Assembly: GCA_948144175.1 (NCBI GenBank)
Contig: CANXME010002090.1
Span: forward strand, 77,501-141,500
Source: Closterium sp. NIES-65
Lineage: Eukaryota; Streptophyta; Zygnematophyceae; Desmidiales; Closteriaceae
Direction of reading: 5' to 3'
DNA: 64,000 nucleotides
The notes under the pieces are model-generated. The model saw only the letters and a program-made list of their open reading frames with translations, was not told where the DNA came from and ran no database searches. This document shows, one piece after another, positions 11,701 through 26,700 of the stretch; within the stretch, counting starts at the first letter, position 1; every line of letters begins with the position of its first letter. Both the position numbers and the translations under genes were made by a program.

Positions 11701-14700
11701 AGTGAAGAGCAGGTTGGGGTGAAACGAATAGTCATATGAAAATGAACGAAGCTTAACCTGAAACAACCTAGTGACTTTTGAGTCGACTCAAAAGTCACTC
11801 AGAGTGAAGAGCAGGTTGGGGTGAAACGAATAGTCATACGAAAATGAACGAATCTTAACCTGAAACAACCTAGTGACTTTTGAGTCGACTCAAAAGTCAC
11901 TCAGAGTGAAGAGCAGGTTGGGGTGAAACGAATAGTCATATGAAAATGAACGAAGCTTAACCTGAAACAACCTAGTGACTTTTGAGTCGACTCAAAAGTC
12001 ACTCAGAGTGAAGAGCAGGTTGGGGTGAAACGAATAGTCATATGAAAATGAACGAAGCTTAACCTGAAACAACCTAGTGACTTTTGAGTCGACTCAAAAG
12101 TCACTCAGAGTGAAGAGCAGGTTGGGGTGAAACGAATAGTCATATGAAAATGAACGAAGCTTAACCTGAAACAACCTAGTGACTTTTGAGTCGACTCAAA
12201 AGTCACTCAGAGTGAAGAGCAGGTTGGGGTGAAACGAATATTCATATGAAAATGAACGAAGCTTAACCTGAAACAACCTAGTGACTTTTGAGTCGACTCA
12301 AAAGTCACTCAGAGTGAAGAGCAGGTTGGGGTAAAACGAATAGTCATATGAAAATGAACGAAGCTTAACCTGAAACAACCTAGTGACTTTTGAGTTGACT
12401 CAAAAGTCACTCAGAGTGAAGAGCAGGTTAGGATGAAACGAATAGTCATATGAAAATGAACGAAGCTTAACCTGAAACAACCTAGTGACTTTTGAGTTGA
12501 CTCAAAAGTCACTCAGAGTGAAGAGCAGGTTGGGATGAAACGAATAGTCATATGAAAATGAACGAAGCTTAACCTGAAACAACCTAGTGACTTTTGAGTC
12601 GACTCAAAAGTCACTCAGAGTGAAGAGCAGGTTGGGGTAAAACGAATAGTCATATGAAAATGAACGAAGCTTAACCTGAAACAACCTAGTGACTTTTGAG
12701 TTGACTCAAAAGTCACTCAGAGTGAAGAGCAGGTTGGGATGAAACGAATAGTCATATGAAAATGAACGAAGCTTAACCTGAAACAACCTAGTGACTTTTG
12801 AGTCGACTCAAAAGTCACTCAGAGTGAAGAGCAGGTTGGGGTAAAACGAATAGTCATATGAAAATGAACGAAGCTTAACCTGAAACAACCTAGTGACTTT
12901 TGAGTTGACTCAAAAGTCACTCAGAGTGAAGAGCAGGTTGGGATGAAACGAATAGTCATATGAAAATGAACGAAGCTTAACCTGAAACAACCTAGTGACT
13001 TTTGAGTTGACTCAAAAGTCACTCAGAGTGAAGAGCAGGTTGGGGTGAAACGAATAGTCATATGAAAATGAACGAAGCTTAACCTGAAACAACCTAGTGA
13101 CTTTTGAGTTGACTCAAAAGTCACTCAGAGTGAAGAGCAGGTTGGGGTGAAACGAATAGTCATACGAAAATGAACGAAGCTTAACCTGAAACAACCTAGT
13201 GACTTTTGAGTCGACTCAAAAGTCACTCAGAGTGAAGAGCAGGTTGGGGTGAAACGAATAGTCATATGAAAATGAACGAAGCTTAACCTGAAACAACCTA
13301 GTGACTTTTGAGTTGACTCAAAAGTCACTCAGAGTGAAGAGCAGGTTGGGGTGAAACGAATAGTCATATGAAAATGAACGAAGCTTAACCTGAAACAACC
13401 TAGTGACTTTTGAGTCGACTCAAAAGTCACTCAGAGTGAAGAGCAGGTTGGGGTGAAACGAATAGTCATATGAAAATGAACGAAGCTTAACCTGAAACAA
13501 CCTAGTGACTTTTGAGACGACTCAAAAGTCACTCAGAGTGAAGAGCAGGTTGGGGTGAAACGAATAGTCATACGAAAATGAACGAATCTTAACCTGAAAC
13601 AACCTAGTGACTTTTGAGTCGACTCAAAAGTCACTCAGAGTGAAGAGCAGGTTGGGGTGAAACGAATAGTCATATGAAAATGAACGAAGCTTAACCTGAA
13701 ACAACCTAGTGACTTTTGAGTTGACTCAAAAGTCACTCAGAGTGAAGAGCAGGTTGGGGTGAAACGAATAGTCATATGAAAATGAACGAAGCTTAACCTG
13801 AAACAACCTAGTGACTTTTGAGTCGACTCAAAAGTCACTCAGAGTGAAGAGCAGGTTGGGGTAAAACGAATAGTCATATGAAAATGAACGAAGCTTAACC
13901 TGAAACAACCTAGTGACTTTTGAGTCGACTCAAAAGTCACTCAGAGTGAAGAGCAGGTTGGGGTGAAACGAATAGTCATACGAAAATGAACGAATCTTAA
14001 CCTGAAACAACCTAGTGACTTTTGAGTCGACTCAAAAGTCACTCAGAGTGAAGAGCAGGTTGGGGTGAAACGAATAGTCATATGAAAATGAACGAAGCTT
14101 AACCTGAAACAACCTAGTGACTTTTGAGTCGACTCAAAAGTCACTCAGAGTGAAGAGCAGGTTGGGGTGAAACGAATAGTCATATGAAAATGAACGAAGC
14201 TTAACCTGAAACAACCTAGTGACTTTTGAGTTGACTCAAAAGTCACTCAGAGTGAAGAGCAGGTTGGGGTGAAACGAATAGTCATATGAAAATGAACGAA
14301 GCTTAACCTGAAACAACCTAGTGACTTTTGAGTCGACTCAAAAGTCACTCAGAGTGAAGAGCAGGTTGGGGTAAAACGAATAGTCATATGAAAATGAACG
14401 AAGCTTAACCTGAAACAACCTAGTGACTTTTGAGTCGACTCAAAAGTCACTCAGAGTGAAGAGCAGGTTGGGGTAAAACGAATAGTCATATGAAAATGAA
14501 CGAAGCTTAACCTGAAACAACCTAGTGACTTTTGAGTTGACTCAAAAGTCACTCAGAGTGAAGAGCAGGTTGGGATGAAACGATTAGTCATATGAAAATG
14601 AACGAAGCTTAACCTGAAACAACCTAGTGACTTTTGAGTTGACTCAAAAGTCACTCAGAGTGAAGAGCAGGTTGGGGTGAAACGATTAGTCATATGAAAA

Positions 14701-17700
14701 TGAACGAAGCTTAACCTGAAACAACCTAGTGACTTTTGAGTTGACTCAAAAGTCACTCAGAGTGAAGAGCAGGTTGGGGTGAAACGAATAGTCATACGAA
14801 AATGAACGAAGCTTAACCTGAAACAACCTAGTGACTTTTGAGTCGACTCAAAAGTCACTCAGAGTGAAGAAAAGGTTGGGGTGAAACGAATAGTCATATG
14901 AAAATGAACGAAGCTCAACCTGAAACAACCTAGTGACTTTTGAGTTGACTCAAAAGTCACTCAGAGTGAAGAGCAGGTTGGGGTGAAAGGAATAGTCATA
15001 TGAAAATGAACGAAGCTTAACCTGAAACAACCTAGTGACTTTTGAGTCGACTCAAAAGTAACTCAGAGTGAAGAGCAGGTTGGGGTGAAACGAATAGTCA
15101 TATGAAAATGAACGAAGCTTAACCTGAAACAACCTAGTGACTTTTGAGTTGACTCAAAAGTCACTCAGAGTGAAGAGCAGGTTGGGGTGAAACGAATATT
15201 CATATGAAAATGAACGAAGCTTAACCTGAAACAACCTAGTGACTTTTGAGTTGACTCAAAAGTCACTCAGAGTGAAGAGCAGGTTGGGGTAAAACGAATA
15301 GTCATATGAAAATGAACGAAGCTTAACCTGAAACAACCTAGTGACTTTTGAGTCGACTCAAAAGTCACTCAGAGTGAAGAGCAGGTCGGGGTGAAACGAA
15401 TAGTCATATGAAAATGAACGAAGCTTAACCTGAAACAACCTAGTGACTTTTGAGTCGACTCAAAAGTCACTCAGAGTGAAGAGCAGGTTGGGGTGAAACG
15501 AATAGTCATATGAAAATGAACGAAGCTTAACCTGAAACAACCTAGTGACTTTTGAGTCGACTCAAAAGTCACTCAGAGTGAAGAGCAGGTTGGGGTGAAA
15601 CGAATAGTCATACGAAAATGAACGAATCTTAACCTGAAACAACCTAGTGACTTTTGAGTCGACTCAAAAGTCACTCAGAGTGAAGAGCAGGTTGGGGTGA
15701 AACGAATAGTCATATGAAAATGAACGAAGCTTAACCTGAAACAACCTAGTGACTTTTGAGTCGACTCAAAAGTCACTCAGAGTGAAGAGCAGGTTGGGGT
15801 GAAACGAATAGTCATATGAAAATGAACGAAGCTTAACCTGAAACAACCTAGTGACTTTTGAGTCGACTCAAAAGTCACTCAGAGTGAAGAGCAGGTTGGG
15901 GTGAAACGAATAGTCATATGAAAATGAACGAAGCTTAACCTGAAACAACCTAGTGACTTTTGAGTCGACTCAAAAGTCACTCAGAGTGAAGAGCAGGTTG
16001 GGGTGAAACGAATATTCATATGAAAATGAACGAAGCTTAACCTGAAACAACCTAGTGACTTTTGAGTCGACTCAAAAGTCACTCAGAGTGAAGAGCAGGT
16101 TGGGGTAAAACGAATAGTCATATGAAAATGAACGAAGCTTAACCTGAAACAACCTAGTGACTTTTGAGTTGACTCAAAAGTCACTCAGAGTGAAGAGCAG
16201 GTTGGGATGAAACGAATAGTCATATGAAAATGAACGAAGCTTAACCTGAAACAACCTAGTGACTTTTGAGTTGACTCAAAAGTCACTCAGAGTGAAGAGC
16301 AGGTTGGGATGAAACGAATAGTCATATGAAAATGAACGAAGCTTAACCTGAAACAACCTAGTGACTTTTGAGTCGACTCAAAAGTCACTCAGAGTGAAGA
16401 GCAGGTTGGGGTAAAACGAATAGTCATATGAAAATGAACGAAGCTTAACCTGAAACAACCTAGTGACTTTTGAGTTGACTCAAAAGTCACTCAGAGTGAA
16501 GAGCAGGTTGGGATGAAACGAATAGTCATATGAAAATGAACGAAGCTTAACCTGAAACAACCTAGTGACTTTTGAGTCGACTCAAAAGTCACTCAGAGTG
16601 AAGAGCAGGTTGGGGTAAAACGAATAGTCATATGAAAATGAACGAAGCTTAACCTGAAACAACCTAGTGACTTTTGAGTTGACTCAAAAGTCACTCAGAG
16701 TGAAGAGCAGGTTGGGATGAAACGAATAGTCATATGAAAATGAACGAAGCTTAACCTGAAACAACCTAGTGACTTTTGAGTTGACTCAAAAGTCACTCAG
16801 AGTGAAGAGCAGGTTGGGGTGAAACGAATAGTCATATGAAAATGAACGAAGCTTAACCTGAAACAACCTAGTGACTTTTGAGTTGACTCAAAAGTCACTC
16901 AGAGTGAAGAGCAGGTTGGGGTGAAACGAATAGTCATACGAAAATGAACGAAGCTTAACCTGAAACAACCTAGTGACTTTTGAGTCGACTCAAAAGTCAC
17001 TCAGAGTGAAGAGCAGGTTGGGGTGAAACGAATAGTCATATGAAAATGAACGAAGCTTAACCTGAAACAACCTAGTGACTTTTGAGTTGACTCAAAAGTC
17101 ACTCAGAGTGAAGAGCAGGTTGGGGTGAAACGAATAGTCATATGAAAATGAACGAAGCTTAACCTGAAACAACCTAGTGACTTTTGAGTCGACTCAAAAG
17201 TCACTCAGAGTGAAGAGCAGGTTGGGGTGAAACGAATAGTCATATGAAAATGAACGAAGCTTAACCTGAAACAACCTAGTGACTTTTGAGACGACTCAAA
17301 AGTCACTCAGAGTGAAGAGCAGGTTGGGGTGAAACGAATAGTCATACGAAAATGAACGAATCTTAACCTGAAACAACCTAGTGACTTTTGAGTCGACTCA
17401 AAAGTCACTCAGAGTGAAGAGCAGGTTGGGGTGAAACGAATAGTCATATGAAAATGAACGAAGCTTAACCTGAAACAACCTAGTGACTTTTGAGTTGACT
17501 CAAAAGTCACTCAGAGTGAAGAGCAGGTTGGGGTGAAACGAATAGTCATATGAAAATGAACGAAGCTTAACCTGAAACAACCTAGTGACTTTTGAGTCGA
17601 CTCAAAAGTCACTCAGAGTGAAGAGCAGGTTGGGGTAAAACGAATAGTCATATGAAAATGAACGAAGCTTAACCTGAAACAACCTAGTGACTTTTGAGTC

Positions 17701-20700
17701 GACTCAAAAGTCACTCAGAGTGAAGAGCAGGTTGGGGTAAAACGAATAGTCATATGAAAATGAACGAAGCTTAACCTGAAACAACCTAGTGACTTTTGAG
17801 TCGACTCAAAAGTCACTCAGAGTGAAGAGCAGGTTGGGGTGAAACGAATAGTCATACGAAAATGAACGAATCTTAACCTGAAACAACCTAGTGACTTTTG
17901 AGTCGACTCAAAAGTCACTCAGAGTGAAGAGCAGGTTGGGGTGAAACGAATAGTCATATGAAAATGAACGAAGCTTAACCTGAAACAACCTAGTGACTTT
18001 TGAGTTGACTCAAAAGTCACTCAGAGTGAAGAGCAGGTTGGGGTGAAACGAATAGTCATATGAAAATGAACGAAGCTTAACCTGAAACAACCTAGTGACT
18101 TTTGAGTCGACTCAAAAGTCACTCAGAGTGAAGAGCAGGTTGGGGTAAAACGAATAGTCATATGAAAATGAACGAAGCTTAACCTGAAACAACCTAGTGA
18201 CTTTTGAGTCGACTCAAAAGTCACTCAGAGTGAAGAGCAGGTTGGGGTAAAACGAATAGTCATATGAAAATGAACGAAGCTTAACCTGAAACAACCTAGT
18301 GACTTTTGAGTTGACTCAAAAGTCACTCAGAGTGAAGAGCAGGTTGGGGTGAAAGGAATAGTCATATGAAAATGAACGAAGCTTAACCTGAAACAACCTA
18401 GTGACTTTTGAGTTGACTCAAAAGTCACTCAGAGTGAAGAGCAGGTTGGGATGAAACGAATAGTCATATGAAAATGAACGAAGCTTAACCTGAAACAACC
18501 TAGTGACTTTTGAGTTGACTCAAAAGTCACTCAGAGTGAAGAGCAGGTTGGGATGAAACGAATAGTCATATGAAAATGAACGAAGCTTAACCTGAAACAA
18601 CCTAGTGACTTTTGAGTCGACTCAAAAGTCACTCAGAGTGAAGAGCAGGTTGGGGTAAAACGAATAGTCATATGAAAATGAACGAAGCTTAACCTGAAAC
18701 AACCTAGTGACTTTTGAGTTGACTCAAAAGTCACTCAGAGTGAAGAGCAGGTTGGGATGAAACGAATAGTCATATGAAAATGAACGAAGCTTAACCTGAA
18801 ACAACCTAGTGACTTTTGAGTCGACTCAAAAGTCACTCAGAGTGAAGAGCAGGTTGGGGTAAAACGAATAGTCATATGAAAATGAACGAAGCTTAACCTG
18901 AAACAACCTAGTGACTTTTGAGTTGACTCAAAAGTCACTCAGAGTGAAGAGCAGGTTGGGATGAAACGAATAGTCATATGAAAATGAACGAAGCTTAACC
19001 TGAAACAACCTAGTGACTTTTGAGTTGACTCAAAAGTCACTCAGAGTGAAGAGCAGGTTGGGGTGAAACGAATAGTCATATGAAAATGAACGAAGCTTAA
19101 CCTGAAACAACCTAGTGACTTTTGAGTCGACTCAAAAGTCACTCAGAGTGAAGAGCAGGTTGGGGTAAAACGAATAGTCATATGAAAATGAACGAAGCTT
19201 AACCTGAAACAACCTAGTGACTTTTGAGTCGACTCAAAGTCACTCAGAGTGAAGAGCAGGTTGGGGTAAAACGAATAGTCATATGAAAATGAACGAAGCT
19301 TAACCTGAAACAACCTAGTGACTTTTGAGTTGACTCAAAAGTCACTCAGAGTGAAGAGCAGGTTGGGGTGAAAGGAATAGTCATATGAAAATGAACGAAG
19401 CTTAACCTGAAACAACCTAGTGACTTTTGAGTTGACTCAAAAGTCACTCAGAGTGAAGAGCAGGTTGGGGTGAAACGAATAGTCATATGAAAATGAACGA
19501 AGCTTAACCTGAAACAACCTAGTGACTTTTGAGTTGACTCAAAAGTCACTCAGAGTGAAGAGCAGGTTGGGGTGAAACGAATATTCATATGAAAATGAAC
19601 GAAGCTTAACCTGAAACAACCTAGTGACTTTTGAGTTGACTCAAAAGTCACTCAGAGTGAAGAGCAGGTTGGGGTAAAACGAATAGTCATATGAAAATGA
19701 ACGAAGCTTAACCTGAAACAACCTAGTGACTTTTGAGTCGACTCAAAAGTCACTCAGAGTGAAGAGCAGGTTGGGGTGAAACGAATAGTCATATGAAAAT
19801 GAACGAAGCTTAACCTGAAACAACCTAGTGACTTTTGAGTTGACTCAAAAGTCACTCAGAGTGAAGAGCAGGTTGGGGTGAAACGAATATTCATATGAAA
19901 ATGAACGAAGCTTAACCTGAAACAACCTAGTGACTTTTGAGTTGACTCAAAAGTCACTCAGAGTGAAGAGCAGGTTGGGGTGAAACGAATATTCATATGA
20001 AAATGAACGAAGCTTAACCTGAAACAACCTAGTGACTTTTGAGTTGACTCAAAAGTCACTCAGAGTGAAGAGCAGGTTGGGATGAAACGAATAGTCATAT
20101 GAAAATGAACGAAGCTTAACCTGAAACAACCTAGTGACTTTTGAGTTGACTCAAAAGTCACTCAGAGTGAAGAGCAGGTTGGGGTAAAACGAATAGTCAT
20201 ATGAAAATGAACGAAGCTTAACCTGAAACAACGTAGTGACTTTTGAGTTGACTCAAAAGTCACTCAGAGTGAAGAGCAGGTTGGGGTAAAACGAATAGTC
20301 ATATGAAAATGAACGAAGCTTAACCTGAAACAACCTAGTGACTTTTGAGTTGACTCAAAAGTCACTCAGAGTGAAGAGCAGGTTGGGGTGAAACGAATAG
20401 TCATATGAAAATGAACGAAGCTTAACCTGAAACAACCTAGTGACTTTTGAGTTGACTCAAAAGTCACTCAGAGTGAAGAGCAGGTTGGGGTGAAACGAAT
20501 ATTCATATGAAAATGAACGAAGCTTAACCTGAAACAACCTAGTGACTTTTGAGTCGACTCAAAAGTCACTCAGAGTGAAGAGCAGGTTGGGGTAAAACGA
20601 ATAGTCATATGAAAATGAACGAAGCTTAACCTGAAACAACCTAGTGACTTTTGAGTTGACTCAAAAGTCACTCAGAGTGAAGAGCAGGTTGGGGTGAAAC

Positions 20701-23700
20701 GAATAGTCATATGAAAATGAACGAAGCTTAACCTGAAACAACCTAGTGACTTTTGAGTTGACTCAAAAGTCACTCAGAGTGAAGAGCAGGTTGGGGTGAA
20801 ACGAATAGTCATATGAAAATGAACGAAGCTTAACCTGAAACAACCTAGTGACTTGAGAGTCGACTCAAAAGTCACTCAGAGTGAAGAGCAGGTTGGGGTG
20901 AAACGAATAGTCATATGAAAATGAACGAAGCTTAACCTGAAACAACCTAGTGACTTTTGAGTTGACTCAAAAGTCACTCAGAGTGAAGAGCAGGTTGGGG
21001 TGAAACGAATAGTCATATGAAAATGAACGAAGCTTAACCTGAAACAACCTAGTGACTTTTGAGTTGACTCAAAAGTCACTCAGAGTGAAGAGCAGATTGG
21101 GGTGAAACGAATATTCATATGAAAATGAACGAAGCTTAACCTGAAACAACCTAGTGACTTTTGAGTCGACTCAAAAGTCACTCAGAGTGAAGAGCAGGTT
21201 GGGGTGAAACGAATAGTCATATGAAAATGAACGAAGCTTAACCTGAAACAACCTAGTGACTTTTGAGTCGACTCAAAAGTCACTCAGAGTGAAGTGCAGG
21301 TTGGGGTGAAACGAATAGTCATATGAAAATGAACGAAGCTTAACCTGAAACAACCTAGTGACTTTTGAGTTGACTCAAAAGTCACTCAGAGTGAAGAGCA
21401 GGTTGGGGTGAAACGAATATTCATATGAAAATGAACGAAGCTTAACCTGAAACAACCTAGTGACTTTTGAGTTGACTCAAAAGTCACTCAGAGTGAAGAG
21501 CAGGTTGGGATGAAACGAATAGTCATATGAAAATGAACGAAGCTTAACCTGAAACAACCTAGTGACTTTTGAGTTGACTCAAAAGTCACTCAGAGTGAAG
21601 AGCAGGTTGGGGTAAAACGAATAGTCATATGAAAATGAACGAAGCTTAACCTGAAACAACGTAGTGACTTTTGAGTTGACTCAAAAGTCACTCAGAGTGA
21701 AGAGCAGGTTGGGGTAAAACGAATAGTCATATGAAAATGAACGAAGCTTAACCTGAAACAACCTAGTGACTTTTGAGTTGACTCAAAAGTCACTCAGAGT
21801 GAAGAGCAGGTTGGGGTGAAACGAATAGTCATATGAAAATGAACGAAGCTTAACCTGAAACAACCTAGTGACTTTTGAGTTGACTCAAAAGTCACTCAGA
21901 GTGAAGAGCAGGTTGGGGTGAAACGAATATTCATATGAAAATGAACGAAGCTTAACCTGAAACAACCTAGTGACTTTTGAGTCGACTCAAAAGTCACTCA
22001 GAGTGAAGAGCAGGTTGGGGTAAAACGAATAGTCATATGAAAATGAACGAAGCTTAACCTGAAACAACCTAGTGACTTTTGAGTTGACTCAAAAGTCACT
22101 CAGAGTGAAGAGCAGGTTGGGGTGAAACGAATAGTCATATGAAAATGAACGAAGCTTAACCTGAAACAACCTAGTGACTTTTGAGTTGACTCAAAAGTCA
22201 CTCAGAGTGAAGAGCAGGTTGGGGTGAAACGAATAGTCATATGAAAATGAACGAAGCTTAACCTGAAACAACCTAGTGACTTGAGAGTCGACTCAAAAGT
22301 CACTCAGAGTGAAGAGCAGGTTGGGGTGAAACGAATAGTCATATGAAAATGAACGAAGCTTAACCTGAAACAACCTAGTGACTTTTGAGTTGACTCAAAA
22401 GTCACTCAGAGTGAAGAGCAGGTTGGGGTGAAACGAATAGTCATATGAAAATGAACGAAGCTTAACCTGAAACAACCTAGTGACTTTTGAGTTGACTCAA
22501 AAGTCACTCAGAGTGAAGAGCAGATTGGGGTGAAACGAATATTCATATGAAAATGAACGAAGCTTAACCTGAAACAACCTAGTGACTTTTGAGTCGACTC
22601 AAAAGTCACTCAGAGTGAAGAGCAGGTTGGGGTGAAACGAATAGTCATATGAAAATGAACGAAGCTTAACCTGAAACAACCTAGTGACTTTTGAGTCGAC
22701 TCAAAAGTCACTCAGAGTGAAGTGCAGGTTGGGGTGAAACGAATAGTCATATGAAAATGAACGAAGCTTAACCTGAAACAACCTAGTGACTTTTGAGTCG
22801 ACTCAAAAGTCACTCAGAGTGAAGAGCAGGTTGGGGTGAGACGAATATTCATATGAAAATGAACGAAGCTTAACCTGAAACAACCTAGTGACTTTTGAGT
22901 CGACTCAAAAGTCACTCAGAGTGAAGAGCAGGTTGGGGTAAAACGAATAGTCATATGAAAATGAACGAAGCTTAACCTGAAACAACCTAGTGACTTTTGA
23001 GTTGACTCAAAAGTCACTCAGAGTGAAGAGCAGGTTGGGATGAAACGAATAGTCATATGAAAATGAACGAAGCTTAACCTGAAACAACCTAGTGACTTTT
23101 GAGTTGACTCTAAAGTCACTCAGAGTGAAGAGCAGGTTGGGGTGAAACGAATAGTCATATGAAAATGAACGAAGCTTAACCTGAAACAACCTAGTGACTT
23201 TTGAGTTGACTCAAAAGTCACTCAGAGTGAAGAGCAGGTTGGGGTGAAACGAATAGTCATATGAAAATGAACGAAGCTTAACCTGAAACAACCTAGTGAC
23301 TTTTGAGTTGACTCAAGTCACCCAGAGTGAAGAGCAGGTTGGGGTGAAACGAATATTCATATGAAAATGAACGAAGCTTAACCTGAAACAACCTAGTGAC
23401 TTTTGAGTTGACTCAAAAGTCACTCAGAGTGAAGAGCAGGTTGGGGTGAAACGAATATTCATATGAAAATGAACGAAGCTTAACCTGAAACAACCTAGTG
23501 ACTTTTGAGTCGACTCAAAAGTCACTCAGAGTGAAGAGCAGGTTGGGGTGAAACGAATAGTCATATGAAAATGAACGAAGCTTAACCTGAAACAACCTAG
23601 TGACTTTTGAGTCGACTCAAAATTCACTCAGAGTGAAGAGCAGGTTGGGGTGAAACGAATAGTCATATGAAAATGAACGAAGCTTAACCTGAAACAACCC

Positions 23701-26700
23701 CTTGACTTTTGAGTTGACTCAAAAGTTGAGTTGACTCAAAAGTCACTCAGAGTGAAGAGCAGGTTGGGGTGGAACTAAAAGTGATATGAAAAGGAACGAA
23801 GCTTAACCTGAAACAACCTACTGGTGGCTCACAAACTGCATAAGGCCATCGCAACTAGTAACGCACGCTCTACCCTACTCCACCACTTTCACTCTAGGAT
23901 GTGACCACGTGGGCACACTATCACTGCTCTGTGCTCATGAAGAAGGGCAGCAGTAGGGAAGGTCGCCTTTAGCAAAGGGACGATAGTCAACTAAGGAAAA
24001 AAAAAACCCACGTGGGCACACTATCACTGCTCTGTGCTGAGCCCTGCCAACCAACGCACGTGTGCCACGCACCTCCTTGCCAACCAACGCACGTGTGCCA
24101 CGCACCTCCTTGCCAACCAACGCACGTGTGCCACGCACCTCCTTGCCAACCAACGCACGTGTGCCACGCACCTCCTTGCCAACCAACGCACGTGTGCCAC
24201 GCACCTCCTTGCCAACCAACGCACGTGTGCCACGCACCTCCTTGCCAACCAACGCACGTGTGCCGCGCACCTCCTTGCCAACCAACGCACGTGTGCCACG
24301 CACCTCCTTGCCAACCAACGCACGTGTGCCACGCACCTCCTTGCCAACCAACGCACTATTGAAATCACTTTTGAGAATTCTCAATAGTGCCACGCACCCT
24401 CCCTGCCAACCACTGCATGCCAAGAGGCGCATAAAAAGTCGCACCTCCTTGCCGATCTTGCCGCTGATGGCGCCGTCCTGAATGAGCGTGATGAGACTAG
24501 TTGTGAGAGCAATGAGCTCGCACTGCGCCACCTCTCAATGCTACGCACCTCCTTGCCACCCACTGCATACCACGCACCTCCTTGCCACCCACTGCATGCC
24601 ACGCACCTCCTTGCCACCCACTGCATGCCACGCACCTCTTTTCCGATCTTGCCGCTGATGGTGCCGTCCTGAATGAGCGCGATGAGCTCCGCCAGGCTGG
24701 CGGGCGGCATGCGGGCGGCCATGGCCAGCACGGAGCAGCGGTGCGTCTTGAGCAGCGCCGTCACGTCGCCCATCAGCCAGTTGGCCGCCGCCTTCGGGTC
24801 CGTCCCCTCTGCCAGCACTCCGTCAAAATAGTCCGAGAACTGCATTGGTTGGGGGGGGAGAGGTGACTTTTGAGTCGACTCAGAAGAGCGCCTTGAGCAG
24901 CGCCGTCACGTGCAGAGGTGAAACGTGCAGAGGTGAGAGAGGCGCTGCAAAGGCGTGATGTGAAGGAGCTGCAAGGATGGTACACACATGGGAGCAGGGA
25001 AGCGCGCACACAGAGGCCCATGTGCTGCCACATGCATGCAAACATACCTCGGCAGCAACTTTGCTCCCACCATTCCAACACCTCACGGCAGAACCCCCAC
25101 CTATAATAGTTTGATAAACTCCTTACGATCACCCAACATCACTTTGTAATCACCGCCTCCTCAACACAGCCTTGCCATCACCTCCCTACAATCACATCCC
25201 CACAGTCAAATCCCCACAGTCACCTCCCTACAATCACCTCCCTACGATCACCCCCCCTCCCTATAATCATCTCCCTACTCTACACTCACCTGCCCACAAT
25301 CACCTTCGCCCATGGACGCACACACCTCCCGGTCGTCCACGAACACGAGCACGAGCACGTCCTGCATGAACAGCCCCAGCGCCTGCTCCCATTCGGCACC
25401 ACTGATGAAGGCTTGCTAGGAGCTCCCCTACCAATCTGCTGCTGCTGCTGCTGCTGCTGCTCGCTGGAATATGTCTAACGACCTGGACGCACCTCCCAGT
25501 CGTCCACAAGCACGAGCACGTCCTGCATGGAGCACGTCGCCCATGGACGCACCTGCAGTCTAGAGAGAATCTTTACACGCACCTCCCTGTCGTCCACAAG
25601 CACGAGCACGTCCTGCATGGACAGCCCCAGCGCCTCGTAGCGCCGCCGCCGCTGCTCCGGCAGTTCCGGCAGGCCCGCCTGCAGCTGGTGCAGGAAGGCC
25701 TCTTCCAGGTGCAGCGCGGGCAGGTCCGGGTCGGGGAAGTAACGATAGTCCGCCAGACCCTCCTTGGACCTCATTGCTGCTGTTTCCTGCCACGGTGTGT
25801 GGGGGGGGGTGGTAGGGGGGGGAGGAGGTGACTTTTGAGTCGACTCAAAAGTCAACTCTTCCAGGTGCAGCGCGGGCTGGTCCGGGTCGGGGAAGTAACG
25901 ATAGTCCGCCAGACCCTCCTTGGACCACATCGCTGCTGTTTCCTGCCCGGGGTGGGGGTGATAGGGGGGGGAGGAGAAGGGAGATAAGATTGATAAGATC
26001 TATAAACTCAGGATTTGGCGGTAAAGGAGGTGGCGGTTCATGTCCATTACATGTCCATATAGCACAGAAATGAGGAGTTAGGAGTGGAAGGTGTCGGCAT
26101 GAACAAGCTCGTAGCCGGCTTGTCGCGAGCCGAGCAATGGTGACAGGCCGAGCAATGGTGACAGGCCGAGCAATGGTGACAGGCCGAGCAATGGTGACAG
26201 GCCAGGGCTCGTACGCTCGTGTCAAGCCTTGTGAGGCAGGTGCGCTCGTGTCAAGCTTTGTGAGGCAGGTGCGCTCGTGTCAAGCCTTGTGAGGCAGGTG
26301 CGCTCGTGTCAAGCTTTGTGAGGCAGGTGCGCTCGTGTCAAGCCTTGTGAGGCAGGTGCGCTCGTGTCAAGCCTTGTGAGGCAGGTGCACTCGTGTCAAG
26401 CCTTGTGAGGCAGGTGCGCTCGTTTCAAGCCTTGTGAGGCAGGTGCGCTCGTGTCAAGCCTTGTGAGGCAGGTGCGCTCGTGTCAAGCCTTGTGAGGCAG
26501 GTGCGCTCGTGTCAAGCCTTGTGAGGCAGGTGCGCTCGTGTCAAGCCTTGTGAGGCAGGTGCGCTCGTGTCAAGCCAGCCAGGCTTCTCGTAAGCCCCTC
26601 TCTGCCTGCCAGGCTTCTCATAAGCCCCTCTCTGGCTAGTGTGTGAACATTCTTACGCTGGAGACCTAAAAACGGAACGTCGACAAGAAAGCTCTCTATC

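Noticed and set aside
5571..23816. CRISPR array or centromere.
   Set aside because: There are no unique spacers (the whole 102-bp unit repeats) and no cas genes, and the host is eukaryotic. A centromere is unlikely inside a gene, though it cannot be excluded from sequence alone.
25829..25854. Sequencing adapter or cloning linker as source of the SalI-like palindrome.
   Set aside because: The arms and centre vary between sites, copies are embedded in 102- and 67-bp satellites, and they do not match adapter sequences known to me. Raw reads would settle it.
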